Below, in pieces: positions 1 to 9,794 of a stretch of DNA of 40,234 bases (position 1 is its first letter; the number at the start of each line of letters is the position of its first letter). The DNA comes from CAZMGG01 sp964565715. GTDB lineage: Bacteria > Planctomycetota > UBA1135 > UBA2386. The DNA lies in the NCBI GenBank assembly GCA_964565715.1, contig CAZMGG010000044.1, positions 1 through 40,234 of the forward strand, written 5' to 3'. Under the pieces are notes generated by a model that saw only the letters and a list, made by a program, of their open reading frames with translations, ran no database searches and was not told the DNA's origin. The position numbers and the translations under genes are program-made.

Positions 1-621
1 CGCTGGACCAGCGAGATCGCGCTGCGCCACGGCGTGCCGCTGCCGACGATCCACGCCGCCGTCGAGGCCCGCTGTCTGTCGGCCCGCAAGGACGAGCGGG
101 TGGCGGCCAGCAAGGTCCTGCGCGGACCGGGAACAGCACGGCCCAAGGCCGACCCGGCCCTGCTTGACGCCGTGCGCGACGCCCTCTACTGCGCCAAGAT
201 CTGCTCCTACGCCCAGGGCCTCGACCTGCTGGCGGTGGCCGACCGGGAACACCGCTGGGGCATCGACCTCGGCGAGATCGCGCGCATCTGGAAGGGCGGC
301 TGCATCATCCGCGCCCGCTTCCTGACCCGGATCCAGGCGGCGTTCCACAAGCAGAAGGCGCTGCCGAACCTGCTGCTCGACCCGGAACTCGGCGGCTTCG
401 TGCAGGAGGCCCAGGGCCGCTGGCGTCGGGTCGTGGCGCTGTGCGCCGAACACGGCGTGCCGGCCCTGGCGCTCGGCGCCAGCCTGTCCTGGTTCGACAG
501 CTTCCGACGGGCGAGCCTGCCGCAGAACCTCACCCAGGCCCAGCGCGACCTGTTCGGTGCCCACACCTTCGAGCGCACCGACCGGCCGGCCGGCGAGGCC
601 TTCCACCACGAGTGGCCGTAG
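1..621 (+). CDS. gnd: 6-phosphogluconate dehydrogenase (decarboxylating), 3' part
   Basis: The reading frame is open from base 1, so the gene starts upstream of the window; 206 C-terminal residues are present out of the usual ~470-480. The product oxidatively decarboxylates 6-phosphogluconate to ribulose 5-phosphate in the pentose phosphate pathway, in the cytoplasm. The visible part is the all-helical C-terminal domain: the segment VPLPTIHAAVEARCLSA followed by KDERVAASKVL, the block IARIWKGGCIIRA, the ALGASLSWFDSFR block, and the tail LTQAQRDLFGAHTFERTD ending FHHEWP, all family signatures. The nucleotide-binding domain and catalytic Lys lie outside the window. The gene converges on the A2M-like gene with 15 bases between the two stops. 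The internal GTG at 34 is not a real start, since conserved family sequence precedes it. Confidence 0.95.
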   Translation, partial: RWTSEIALRHGVPLPTIHAAVEARCLSARKDERVAASKVLRGPGTARPKADPALLDAVRDALYCAKICSYAQGLDLLAVADREHRWGIDLGEIARIWKGGCIIRARFLTRIQAAFHKQKALPNLLLDPELGGFVQEAQGRWRRVVALCAEHGVPALALGASLSWFDSFRRASLPQNLTQAQRDLFGAHTFERTDRPAGEAFHHEWP

Positions 622-636
622 CCCGGCGGGCCACGG

Positions 637-3600
637 TCACTTCGTGCGGTAGACCTCGACGCCGGTCTGCTGCTTGTTCATGACCTCGTTCTTCAGCCAC
701 TCCACCTGCCGGGAGCGGTTGCCCTCGTTGAGCATCATGTTCTGCTCCAGGGCGTCGAACTTGCGGCCCTTGCGCAGCTCCGGCGCCGGCCCGTCCTGCT
801 GCGGCTGCGGCTCCGGCGCCGGCCGGTAGCGCTGGGCCTGGTGCACGCCGGTGCCGCGGTAGAACGCGTACTGGTCACCCTTCTTGACGATGACGGTGGC
901 CAGCCCGACCAGCGACTCGGCGGCGAACACGCCGCGCAGATCGGTGTCGCCGCTCTGGAAGGCCTGGTCGCCGGAACCGACGACCTTGACGTGGGCATCG
1001 CTGACGAAGGCCTCGCCCTGCTTCACGTTCACCCGGATGCGGCCGATGTCGAAACTCTCCTGCGCCTCGATCTTCAGGTCGGTGCGCAGGATCATGCCGC
1101 TGGCCAGCAGGTCGCCGCCGCGGATCACCACCAGGTAGGCGCCGGGCTCGGCCAGCTCGAGCGGCACCTTCTTCTCCATGCCGCGGTAGTCGCGGCCCTG
1201 GCCCAGTTCGACCTCCAGGCTGCGCATCGGCTTGATGCCGTGCAGCTGGATGCCGCGGATGTCGTTGAGCGACTTCTCCAGCAGGTAGAGGCGCATCAGG
1301 TCGACGCGGAACACCTGCACCTGCACCTTGGCGACGTTGCGGTAGGCGATGGTGAGCTGCGGCGATTCGGCCATGGCGAAGCTCGACACCTCGGGCAGGC
1401 CGAGCTGCTTGCGCAGGAAGTAGTGCATCGCCTCGCCGGCGTCGCTGAAGCGGTCCTCGACGGTCTTGTAGGCCGCCAGCGCCTGCTCCGGCTCGTTGCG
1501 GGCGTGGTGGATCTGCCCCTGCAGGTAGATCGCGTGGTAGCGGCTCTCGCTCGGCCCCTTGCCGCCGCGGCCGTCGGGGAACTGCTCCTCGGCCACCCGC
1601 TTCAGGGTGGCGAAGGCCGCCTCGTGCCGGCCCAGCGCGAACTGGGCGTAGCCGACGGTGTAGAGCAGCTCGTCGACGAAGGTGCTGTCCGGGTAGCGCT
1701 GCAGCGCGGCCTCGGCCACCCGCAGGGCCCCCTCCAGGTCCTTGTGCTCCAGCAGCGTCGTCGCCCAGGCGAACGACACCTCCTCGGCCAGCGGATCCTC
1801 GGGGAACATGACCAGGAACTCGCGCAGCACGGCGATCGCCTGCAGGCGCAGGGCGCCTGGCGCGCCGATGCGCTCGTCCACCGGCGCCGTCGGGTTCAGC
1901 CCCGCCGCCAGGGCCGCCAGCCGCTGGCCGATGCCGTAGGCCGACGCCCGCATGGTGTTGAGGTCCGGATAGGCCCGCAGCAGCCGCTGCAGGAACTGCA
2001 CCGACGCCTGCAGCTCGCCGAGGCCCTCGAGGGTGGTGGCGACCGCCGCCTCCTTCAGGAACGAGGCGTCGGCGGTGGCGCGGAACACCAGCAGCGCCGC
2101 CTCGAACTCGCCGAGGTCGACGTAGGCCTTGCCCACCGCCAGGATCCGGTCGAACGGGATCACCAGGTCCGGGTAGCGGTCCTTCAGCGCCTCGAAGAAG
2201 CGCACCACCGACCGGCTGTCGCCGCGCTCGATCGACAGGAACAGCATCATCCGCGCCACCTCCTTGAAGACGTGGTCGCGCAGGTAGAAGTCCTTCTTGT
2301 GCCAGTCGGCCAGGAGCTGGTCGAAGTGGCCGGCCGCCGCCAGGAAGGCCTGCCGGGCGGCGTCGCCAGCGGCCTTCTCGCCCTCCTCGAACAGCATCCG
2401 GCCGAGGTGGAACAGCTCGTCGGGCGTCAGCCGGTAATCGTCGGCATTGCCCTGTCCTGCGGCATGCACGGTCAGCTCCCCGGTCTCGCCGTAGGCCAGC
2501 AGTTCCGGCCGCTGTGCGCCCTGCACCATCGTCGGCAGCGCACGGTACTTGCCCGGGAAGCGCGCCTGCAGCTCGTAGCTGAAGGTGTCGCCGGTGACGC
2601 CCTCGCGATAGTAGAGCTGCAGCCGGTCCGGCAGCACCTCGACGTGGTCGAAGGCGCCACGGATCGAGTCGCGCAGCACCGTGCAGCCCGCCGGCAGCGG
2701 CTCCTCCACCAGCAGCGGCGTCATCGTGCGGCGCAGCTCCTCGCGCGGGATCCAGTGCGACACATGCACCCGGGTGATCTCGCCGACCCGCAGCTGGGTG
2801 ACGCGGTTCTCGAAGGTGCGGTAGCCGGTGCCGTCCACCACCGAGAAGCCCTGTTGCACGGTCTGCGTGCCGTGGCGCCGCGCATCGGCCAGGTACTTCC
2901 GCTCGACCCGCACCACATCGCGGTTCTTGTCCTCGGCGCGGAAGCCGCGGGCGAAGCCGGTCAGGTTGACCGCGTAGTGGGCCTCGCCGCCGCCCTCCAC
3001 CACCAGCGACACCTGGTTGCCGCGCTCCTGCAGCCAGTCGGCGGGCACCGGCCAGGCAGAACTGGCCGTGCTGCCCGCCGGCAGCTTCGCCAGCTCCCGG
3101 CCGTTGACGGTGACCGTGATGACGCCGGTCTTGCCGGGTCCGGCGGCCGGCGCCCGCGCCAGGGACGCGAGACCGATCGCCGCGGCGGTCGCCTCCGGCG
3201 TCGCCCACGACGCGCCCTGCCGCTGCTGCTGCACGAAGGCCGCGGCCTCGGCGCCGAGCGCATCGCGGGCGTCGGCCCGCAGCAGCGCGGTGGCGGCCAG
3301 CGCCACCGCCTCCAGGGACAGCCGGCCGAACGTCGCGGCGGTGACCTTCGGCCGCAGCCCGTCCAGCACCTCACCGGCCAGCTCCGGCCGCTTGTGCTCG
3401 AGCCAGGCCAGCGCCAGCCGCGCCATCGCGTCGACCGAGAGGTCGTTGCGCGAGCGGTGCAGCGAGTTGAGCGCCTCGAAGCGGGCCCGGTCGGCGGCCG
3501 CCAGCGCCCACAGCACGTCGGCGCGCTGCTCGTTGCCGGCATTCCGCAGGTACTGCAGCAGCCACTCGGCGGCCTTGTCCATCGGCTGCTCCGCCGCCGC

Positions 3601-6600
3601 GAGGCCGCGGGCGCGGCAACGGGCGAAGAAGCGCAGGGCCTGGCAGGTCGACCGCAGGTCCTGGTTGCTCTTGCCGGCCCACGGCAGGCTGCCGTCCTGC
3701 AGCTGTGTGCTCAGCAGGGCCTGCAGCATCGCCTGGGCCTGACCGAGCAGCCGCGCCGTGTCGGCGGGATTGCCCGAGCCGGCCCGTTCCAGGTAGTCCA
3801 GCGCCAGCAGGGCCGACAGCCCGCGGCTGGCCCGGGCCAGCCCGGTGACGTCGAGCTGCACGCAGTTGCGCGGCCGGTAGCCGTGGCCGAGCGCCGCCGT
3901 CAGCAGGTCGCGGCCGGGATCGGGCCCCACCTCCACCAGCATCTGCAGCGCGGTGAACTCACGGCCCTCGGGCAGCCCGAGCTGGAACGAGGCGCGGTCG
4001 CCGGTGGCGCCGGCGCGGCCGGCGCGGAACTCGACGCCGAACGGCCGCACCGAGATCGCCTGCGCCAGCTCGTCGGCGAGCCCGGCGCCCTTGGCGCCGA
4101 GCCCGAGCTGCAGGTCGCTGGCGCTGGTGGCCAGCAGCGGGAAGCGCGCCTCGGCCTCGGTCTGCGCGCCCACCTGGACGCGGGCCTGCGCCGCCGTGCG
4201 TTCGCCGCCGCGGGTCGTGACCAGTTCCAGGTCCACCGGCACCGCCGCCGCGGTCAGGTTGTGCACCCGGGCGATGACCTGGGACTCGTCGCCCTCGGTC
4301 AGCGTGCGCGGCCCGACCAGATCGGCCTGCAGATCCTTGTGGGTGCGCAGCGTGGCCTGGCCCTCGCCGACCCAGGTGTCGGCGGTGACGCCGCGGGCCT
4401 GCAGGCGCCAGCCGGTGGTGCTGTCCGGCAGCCGGATCTTCGCGGTGGCGCGGCCCTCGGCATCGGTGGTCACCGCCGACAGCCAGGCGCCGGTCTCGCT
4501 GAAGTTGGTGCGCGGCTGGTCGGACGGCCGGCTGACCGCCGCCAGCCCGTCGACCGCATCGACCAGCGCGAAGCCGGCCAGCTGCTGGCCAGCACTCAGG
4601 TCCCGCAGCACGTCCTGACCGGCCTTGAACTCGGCCAGCTTCTTCAGGTCCGCCCGCTTGTCGAACGCGACGGTGCGCACCGCCGCACCGAGGAAGAAGT
4701 CGCTGTTGCCCTCGAGCTGCTGCTGGACTTCCTGCTGAGCCTGACCGGCCGGATCTGCGGCGACACCGTTCTGGCTGCGCCGCTGGCCGGGTCGGCCGCC
4801 GGCGATCGGACCCGCCGGCCCGCCCGTGGTGGGCCCCGTCAGCCGCCCGCGCCCGCCACCCGCGCCCCCGCCGGGCGACGGCACCATGTCGCCGGGACCG
4901 GCGTAGCGTCGGCCGCCGTCGTCGCCCTCGGTGGCCGCCGGTTGCGCGTCGTGCCGCTCCAGCTCCCGGCGCACCTCCTCCGCCAGCAGGGCCTCGCTCA
5001 TCCGCCGGCTCGGCCCGTCGTAGGCCCAGGTGCAGCTGCTGACGCAGCGGAACGCGGTCTCGCGCAGGCTGCCGTAGAAGTACTCGCTCATCTTCGGCGT
5101 GCCGTCGGCGTAGACCGACAGCAGCGCCTCGTCGACCAGGGCCAATGCCACCTCGGCGCTGACCGGCTTGCCCTGCGGGTCCAGCGCGCGGACCTGCACC
5201 TCCACCTCGCTGCCCGGCGCCGCGCTGTTGCCGGGCACCGTCACCGCGACGCTGAGGTCGCGCAGCACCCGGAACTGCCGCTCGGCCTGATGCAGGCTGT
5301 TGCCGTCGATCATCGCCAGCGACAGCGCGAAGTTCGGCGCGTGCAGCGGCAGCAGCGGCACGCTCAGCGTCGACTCGCCCGCCGGCAGCACCCTGGTCTC
5401 GTAGGTCAGGATGCCGTCACCCTGCACCGTCACCAGGCACAGCCTGGCGCCGGCCCGGTTGGCCACCTTGGCGCTGAGCGTGTCGCCGACCTTGTAGGTC
5501 TCGGCGTCGCTCAGCAGCCGCAGCTTCACCTCGTCGTCGTCGCCGCTGATCGTGAGCTGCAGCTCGGCGGTGACCAGGTTGTCGAAGCGGTCCTTGCCCT
5601 CGATCCGCACGCGGTGCTGGCCGCCCTTCTCGGCGGCGAAGCCGACCGTGCCCTTGCCCTTGGCATCGGTGGTGAACGTCTTCCGCGCCACCTCCACCTC
5701 GTGCAGCTCGGCCGCCCGCCGCTGGGCCGGGCGCGCCTTGCCGCCTCGTTCCTCCAGCCGCAGCAGCACCGCGGTCAGCTCCCGCGCCAGCGGCTTGCCG
5801 CTCCGGTCCAGCAGCGTCACCGCCACGTCGAACGGCTCCTTCACCAGATACACGTTGCGCACCGTCGCCAGCGTCGGCGCGAACTCGGTGGTCACCACCG
5901 GCACCGCCGTCTGCGCGTTGACGCCGTCGGCCGGCAGCCGCGCCCACAGCACCGCCATCGCCTCCTCGCCGAACTCCTTGGTGTCGAACTGGAAGGGGAC
6001 CTCGCCGGCGGCGTTGGTCGAGCCCTTGTGCTCCTGCACGCCGCCGTCGGGCAGCTGCATGCCGTAGACCACCTCGCGCCCGGCCGCGGGCTCGCCGAAG
6101 AAGTAGGTGGCCTTGATGCGTCCCTTGATGGTCTCGCCGCGGAACACGACGGGCTGTTCCAGCACGATCTCGGCGTTCAGCCGCGGCCGCTCGTAGCGGG
6201 CCACGGTGAACTCGGCGGCGAACGGCAGGTCGGTGCGGCTGCGGCCGCAGACGATGCGCCAGCCGCCCAGTTCGGCGTCGGCCGGCAGGTCGAGGTCCAT
6301 GGCAAAGCTGCCGAACGCGGAGAACTGCACCGCGCGCTGCAGCATCAGCCGACCGCCCGAGCTCCACACCTGGCAGAGCCACTCGCCGGCGGGCAGCCTG
6401 TACACGCCGCCGTCGACCTCGCGCACGATGCCCTTCCAGTGCACGCGCTGGCCCGGCTGGTAGGCCGGCCGGTCGGTGAACAGGTAGCCCTTCGCCGTGA
6501 GGCCCTGGCCGAAGCCCAGCCCCGACAGGCTCACCGAGCTGGCGCCGGACCCGGCGGCGTTCACCGCGAACACCCGCAGATCGTCGAGGTTCTGCAGCTC

Positions 6601-8577
6601 CTTGCCCTGGAAGCGCCAGGCGCCGTCGGCGCCGGTCTGGCCCTCGGCCAGCACCTTGCTGCCGTCCGACAGCACCACCTTCACGCCGCCCTCGACCCGG
6701 TTCTCCTTGGTGTTCTGGGTCAGCACGAAGCACTCGTGCCGGCTCGACTTGGCGATCAGCGCCAGGTCGGACACCAGCACCATCGTCGTCGCCTCCAGCT
6801 CGCGGTCGTCGACCTTGACCACGTAGGCGCCGGGCGCCTGGAAGCCGATCTCCACCGCCCGCTCGGTCTCCCGGTGCTTCTGGTACTCGGGCACCGCGCT
6901 GTCGAACGTCTTGTCGGCCTCGATCACCTCGATGTCGAGGCGCTGCACCTCGCCGGCGCTGTGGGTGGCGCGGAAGTAGTCCTCCAGGTCCAGCCGGAAC
7001 ACCCGCACGCGCACCTTCTCGATGTTGCGCGAGGTGAGCTGGAACGTCGGCTTCTCGTCGGTGCGGAAGATCCGCTCGGTGCGCAGGTGCAGGTGCTTGC
7101 GGGTCAGCAGCGCGATCCGCTGCCGGGCCGGGTTCTGCGCCGGACCCCAGGTCACCGCCTGGTAGGCCTTCAACGCCTCCTGGTAGTTGAACGCCTTGGT
7201 CTCGAAGATCTGACCGATCGCGTACTGCGCCCGGCTGCTGGCGTCCTTGCCGGGGTACTTGCTCACCACCCGCGCGAAGGCCTCCCGCGCCTCGTCGAAC
7301 TTCTCCTCCTGCAGCAGCATGTCGCCGAGCGCGTAGAGGATGTCGGGATTGCGCTCGTCGAGCGGGTAGGTGCGGGCGAACGCGCCGAACCGCTCGCGGG
7401 CCTCCTCGAAGCGCTCCTTGCCCGCCAGGTAGGCCTCGGCGGCCATGCCGTACTCGGTGTCGACGATGGCGCGCTGCACGCGCTCCCACTCGCCGTGCGC
7501 CGGGTGCAGCCGCAGGTAGTCGCGAAAGGCGGCGATCGCATCGGCCGGCCGGTTCTGCGCCAGCAGCACGTCGCCGACCATGGCCCGGGCGGCGGGCACC
7601 TCGTCGATCGCCTGGTCGCCGGCCGCCGCCAGGAAGCCCTTCAACGCCGCCAGCGCGTCCTCGGTCCGGCCGACGTGGCGATAGCACTGCGCCTGCAGGA
7701 ACAGGCTGACCTTGGCCTTGGGATGGTTCGGGTGCCTGCTCGCCAGTTCGCGCAAGGCGCCGACCGCGCGGTCCAGTTCGCCCACCTGTGGCGTCGGCAC
7801 CCCATAGCACAGGGCGATCTCGTAGGCCGCGTCGGCGGCCTCCGGCGACTCGGGCGCAAGGGCCCGCAGGTCGCGCAGCACCGTGCGGGCGCCGGGCCGA
7901 TCCCCCAGGGTCCGCCGCGCCTGGCCCAGCCCCAGCATCGCCCGCAGCTTGCCCTCGGCCTCGGTCAGCTCGCCCACCAGGGCCTCATAGCGCTGCGCCG
8001 CCCGCTGCGGCTGGCCGCCCTGCAGGTCCAATTCCGCCGCCTTCAGCCGCACCGCCTTGGCCCTGCTCGGCGACAGGCCCAGGTCCAACGCCAGGTCATA
8101 GAAGGTCACCGCCCGGGCCCGGTCCGGCGGCTCGCTGCCCATCGCCTTCTCCGCCAGCCCCAGGTAGGTCGTGGCGACCTCCTCCTTCCGGTCCAGCCCG
8201 ATCAGCCGCTCGATCTCACCCCGGTAGATCTGCGCCGCCTCGCGCACCTTGCCGCTCTTCTCCAGCGCCCGCGCCTCCTGGAACCGCGCCTGGTGCACCA
8301 GGGCCGAACCCGGCTGCTCGGCCAGCATCTGCCGGAACGCCGCCAGCGCCGCGTCGTGCTGCCCGGCCAGCAGCCGCGCCCGCCCCAGCAGCAGCAGCAC
8401 CCGGTCCCGATCCCCCACCGCCGCCTCCGGCAGCCCCTTCTCCAGCGCCTCGGCCGCCGCCTGGTACTTCCGCTGGATCAGCAGGTCCTCGCCCTCCTTC
8501 CAGTCGAAGAACACCGTGGCGGCGGCGCACAGCAGGACCAACAGGGCAACGACGAACGAACGGGTCTTGGCGGACAT
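637..8577 (-). CDS. Giant TPR / alpha-2-macroglobulin-like membrane-anchored protein (2646 aa)
   Basis: The start is the ATG at 8577, with a GAGG eight bases upstream, followed by a hydrophobic signal anchor (about residues 7-22). An in-frame ATG at 8622 would add 15 Arg-rich residues and is less likely. Order seen: TPR-like repeats (~20-480); a beta module (~500-680); an MG2-like strand around 700 (LFTDRPAYQPGQRVHWKG); further MG domains; a Gly/Pro-rich bait-like linker (~1220-1285); an A2M-type domain around 1356 (NFSETGAWLSAVTTD); a helical thioester-domain-like region from ~1560; a second TPR block (~2030-2330); and a second copy of the beta module (~2400-2570). Bacterial A2M proteins are envelope protease traps. 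The position of the CxEQ thioester reads NCVQLD (Cys ~1572), so the thioester Gln seems absent. It probably faces the periplasm or cell surface. Bacterial A2Ms are usually ~1600-2000 aa. Confidence 0.85.
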   Translation of the reverse strand: MSAKTRSFVVALLVLLCAAATVFFDWKEGEDLLIQRKYQAAAEALEKGLPEAAVGDRDRVLLLLGRARLLAGQHDAALAAFRQMLAEQPGSALVHQARFQEARALEKSGKVREAAQIYRGEIERLIGLDRKEEVATTYLGLAEKAMGSEPPDRARAVTFYDLALDLGLSPSRAKAVRLKAAELDLQGGQPQRAAQRYEALVGELTEAEGKLRAMLGLGQARRTLGDRPGARTVLRDLRALAPESPEAADAAYEIALCYGVPTPQVGELDRAVGALRELASRHPNHPKAKVSLFLQAQCYRHVGRTEDALAALKGFLAAAGDQAIDEVPAARAMVGDVLLAQNRPADAIAAFRDYLRLHPAHGEWERVQRAIVDTEYGMAAEAYLAGKERFEEARERFGAFARTYPLDERNPDILYALGDMLLQEEKFDEAREAFARVVSKYPGKDASSRAQYAIGQIFETKAFNYQEALKAYQAVTWGPAQNPARQRIALLTRKHLHLRTERIFRTDEKPTFQLTSRNIEKVRVRVFRLDLEDYFRATHSAGEVQRLDIEVIEADKTFDSAVPEYQKHRETERAVEIGFQAPGAYVVKVDDRELEATTMVLVSDLALIAKSSRHECFVLTQNTKENRVEGGVKVVLSDGSKVLAEGQTGADGAWRFQGKELQNLDDLRVFAVNAAGSGASSVSLSGLGFGQGLTAKGYLFTDRPAYQPGQRVHWKGIVREVDGGVYRLPAGEWLCQVWSSGGRLMLQRAVQFSAFGSFAMDLDLPADAELGGWRIVCGRSRTDLPFAAEFTVARYERPRLNAEIVLEQPVVFRGETIKGRIKATYFFGEPAAGREVVYGMQLPDGGVQEHKGSTNAAGEVPFQFDTKEFGEEAMAVLWARLPADGVNAQTAVPVVTTEFAPTLATVRNVYLVKEPFDVAVTLLDRSGKPLARELTAVLLRLEERGGKARPAQRRAAELHEVEVARKTFTTDAKGKGTVGFAAEKGGQHRVRIEGKDRFDNLVTAELQLTISGDDDEVKLRLLSDAETYKVGDTLSAKVANRAGARLCLVTVQGDGILTYETRVLPAGESTLSVPLLPLHAPNFALSLAMIDGNSLHQAERQFRVLRDLSVAVTVPGNSAAPGSEVEVQVRALDPQGKPVSAEVALALVDEALLSVYADGTPKMSEYFYGSLRETAFRCVSSCTWAYDGPSRRMSEALLAEEVRRELERHDAQPAATEGDDGGRRYAGPGDMVPSPGGGAGGGRGRLTGPTTGGPAGPIAGGRPGQRRSQNGVAADPAGQAQQEVQQQLEGNSDFFLGAAVRTVAFDKRADLKKLAEFKAGQDVLRDLSAGQQLAGFALVDAVDGLAAVSRPSDQPRTNFSETGAWLSAVTTDAEGRATAKIRLPDSTTGWRLQARGVTADTWVGEGQATLRTHKDLQADLVGPRTLTEGDESQVIARVHNLTAAAVPVDLELVTTRGGERTAAQARVQVGAQTEAEARFPLLATSASDLQLGLGAKGAGLADELAQAISVRPFGVEFRAGRAGATGDRASFQLGLPEGREFTALQMLVEVGPDPGRDLLTAALGHGYRPRNCVQLDVTGLARASRGLSALLALDYLERAGSGNPADTARLLGQAQAMLQALLSTQLQDGSLPWAGKSNQDLRSTCQALRFFARCRARGLAAAEQPMDKAAEWLLQYLRNAGNEQRADVLWALAAADRARFEALNSLHRSRNDLSVDAMARLALAWLEHKRPELAGEVLDGLRPKVTAATFGRLSLEAVALAATALLRADARDALGAEAAAFVQQQRQGASWATPEATAAAIGLASLARAPAAGPGKTGVITVTVNGRELAKLPAGSTASSAWPVPADWLQERGNQVSLVVEGGGEAHYAVNLTGFARGFRAEDKNRDVVRVERKYLADARRHGTQTVQQGFSVVDGTGYRTFENRVTQLRVGEITRVHVSHWIPREELRRTMTPLLVEEPLPAGCTVLRDSIRGAFDHVEVLPDRLQLYYREGVTGDTFSYELQARFPGKYRALPTMVQGAQRPELLAYGETGELTVHAAGQGNADDYRLTPDELFHLGRMLFEEGEKAAGDAARQAFLAAAGHFDQLLADWHKKDFYLRDHVFKEVARMMLFLSIERGDSRSVVRFFEALKDRYPDLVIPFDRILAVGKAYVDLGEFEAALLVFRATADASFLKEAAVATTLEGLGELQASVQFLQRLLRAYPDLNTMRASAYGIGQRLAALAAGLNPTAPVDERIGAPGALRLQAIAVLREFLVMFPEDPLAEEVSFAWATTLLEHKDLEGALRVAEAALQRYPDSTFVDELLYTVGYAQFALGRHEAAFATLKRVAEEQFPDGRGGKGPSESRYHAIYLQGQIHHARNEPEQALAAYKTVEDRFSDAGEAMHYFLRKQLGLPEVSSFAMAESPQLTIAYRNVAKVQVQVFRVDLMRLYLLEKSLNDIRGIQLHGIKPMRSLEVELGQGRDYRGMEKKVPLELAEPGAYLVVIRGGDLLASGMILRTDLKIEAQESFDIGRIRVNVKQGEAFVSDAHVKVVGSGDQAFQSGDTDLRGVFAAESLVGLATVIVKKGDQYAFYRGTGVHQAQRYRPAPEPQPQQDGPAPELRKGRKFDALEQNMMLNEGNRSRQVEWLKNEVMNKQQTGVEVYRTK

Positions 8578-8653
8578 GAGCGGGCCTCGGCGGGGTCTTC
8601 TCGGGCGGAAGCGGCGCGCCAACGTGCTGCCAGCGCGAGAGTTCCCGCCCGAC

Positions 8654-8671
8654 GGACAGCGCGGGCTGTCC
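8654..8671 (-). terminator. Terminator-like hairpin after the secreted-protein gene
   Basis: A perfect 7-bp inverted repeat (GGACAGC / GCTGTCC) with a 4-base loop begins six bases past the stop codon of the minus-strand gene ending at 8678. No U-tract follows, so it may only be a weak or Rho-assisted terminator, or an mRNA-stabilising stem ahead of the A2M-like gene. Confidence 0.35.
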
Positions 8672-8677
8672 TCCCTG

Positions 8678-9721
8678 CTATTGGACCGTGAACTGCACGA
8701 CCGGCGCCACCCCGATCTCCCACTGGCCCGTCACCGCCGCCGTGCCCGACGCCCAGATCCGGCCGACGGGCTCCCAGCCGCAGACCTGGACCTTCCGCGC
8801 CTGGCTGGTGGTGACCCCGAGCGCATTGGCACCCGGATCCAGCGCGCCGGCCTGGAAGCGCAGCCAGACCCCCACCGCGGAGGGCTGGTTCGGGATCGTG
8901 AACGGGAAGCTCGCCGTGCCGTCCGGCATCGCCACCCCGAAGAAGGACCCCAGGATGTCGATGGACACGAAGCAGTTCGGCGCCCCCAGCGGCCCCAGGT
9001 CCTGGGGCAGCGTCCAGCCGTTCCACGTGCCGGTCTCCCGGCTGCCCAGCGCGAACGTCACCAGCGACCCCGCCGGCGCATCCAGCACCCGCGCCACCCA
9101 AGGCCGACCCCAGATCACCTGGGTGGTGGCGCTCTCCACCCGCAGCGGCAGGCTCGAGCTGCCCTGGCAGCCCGGCGGCCCGATCGGCAGCTCCGGGCTG
9201 GTGCACACCCACGTCGCATCCAGCGGATACGCCACCGGCGTCTGCGCGAAGACGACGATCTCCACCAGCAGCGGCCCGTTCCGCGGGTCGTAGGCGAACG
9301 CCGTCGGGAACGGGATCGCCGGCAGGAACGCATTCGGCGACAGCCCCGCCGCCTGGCCGGGCAGCGCCAGCACCTGCCGCGGCAGCACGATGGTCTCGTC
9401 GGCGCCGCGATTCTGCGCGAACAGCGGACTCATGCCGGTCAGCGGCAGCGGCATCGTCGACAGCCGGATCTCGCAATCCACCTGCTTGCCCTGGGTGGTG
9501 GCCCAGCCGTCCAGCCGGAACGCCAGCCCGGTGATCGTGCGCGGCCCGGGGAACAGCATGCCGTCATAGGCGGTCTGCACGCGGGTGGCCGTGCTGCGCC
9601 CGAACGGCACGTTGGTGCTGCCGGTCCCCTCCACCGCCGCGTGCGAACCCGGCGCCACCAGCAGTTGGGCCGGGCACAGCCCGGCGAGGAGGAACACGGC
9701 GGCGCAGCGGTGGAGGACCAT
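8678..9721 (-). CDS. Secreted protein of unknown function (347 aa)
   Basis: I do not recognise a named family. The ATG at 9721 opens a clean Sec signal peptide (MVLHRCAAVFLLAGLCPAQ) with a likely cleavage after the A-Q region. The frame stays open upstream to 9895, but that extension is Arg-rich and unlike a protein N-terminus. The mature part is predicted from its composition to be beta-rich, with many Gly, Pro, Val and Thr, a central Cys pair around PPGCQGSSSLP and a C-terminal domain ending VVQFTVQ. Small secreted proteins with this look (signal ending in PAQ, then a block with TAYDGMLFPGPRTITGL) are, as far as I recall, frequent in some Planctomycetota. It sits upstream of the A2M-like gene in the same direction with a small hairpin between, and diverges from the receiver-like gene at 9795. 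Localisation outside the cytoplasm is well supported; function is not. Confidence 0.75.
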   Translation of the reverse strand: MVLHRCAAVFLLAGLCPAQLLVAPGSHAAVEGTGSTNVPFGRSTATRVQTAYDGMLFPGPRTITGLAFRLDGWATTQGKQVDCEIRLSTMPLPLTGMSPLFAQNRGADETIVLPRQVLALPGQAAGLSPNAFLPAIPFPTAFAYDPRNGPLLVEIVVFAQTPVAYPLDATWVCTSPELPIGPPGCQGSSSLPLRVESATTQVIWGRPWVARVLDAPAGSLVTFALGSRETGTWNGWTLPQDLGPLGAPNCFVSIDILGSFFGVAMPDGTASFPFTIPNQPSAVGVWLRFQAGALDPGANALGVTTSQARKVQVCGWEPVGRIWASGTAAVTGQWEIGVAPVVQFTVQ

Positions 9722-9794
9722 GGCATCGGCTTCTTCGACCACGCGGCGCGACCGCCTTGACCCGGCAAGGCCCCGGGACCGATCCAGGGGGACC

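Noticed and set aside
8578..8622. Upstream ATG 8622 for the A2M-like protein
   Set aside because: Adds an Arg/Pro-rich peptide before the signal anchor and has no better ribosome site than ATG 8577.
841..8691. Very long + strand open frame (about 2600 codons) opposite the A2M-like gene
   Set aside because: It is the antisense mirror of a GC3-rich gene; composition is almost only Ala, Arg, His, Gln, Gly, Leu and Val, without domains or a plausible start. The same holds for the antisense frames at 19093-22254, 26348-28168 and 28366-30771.
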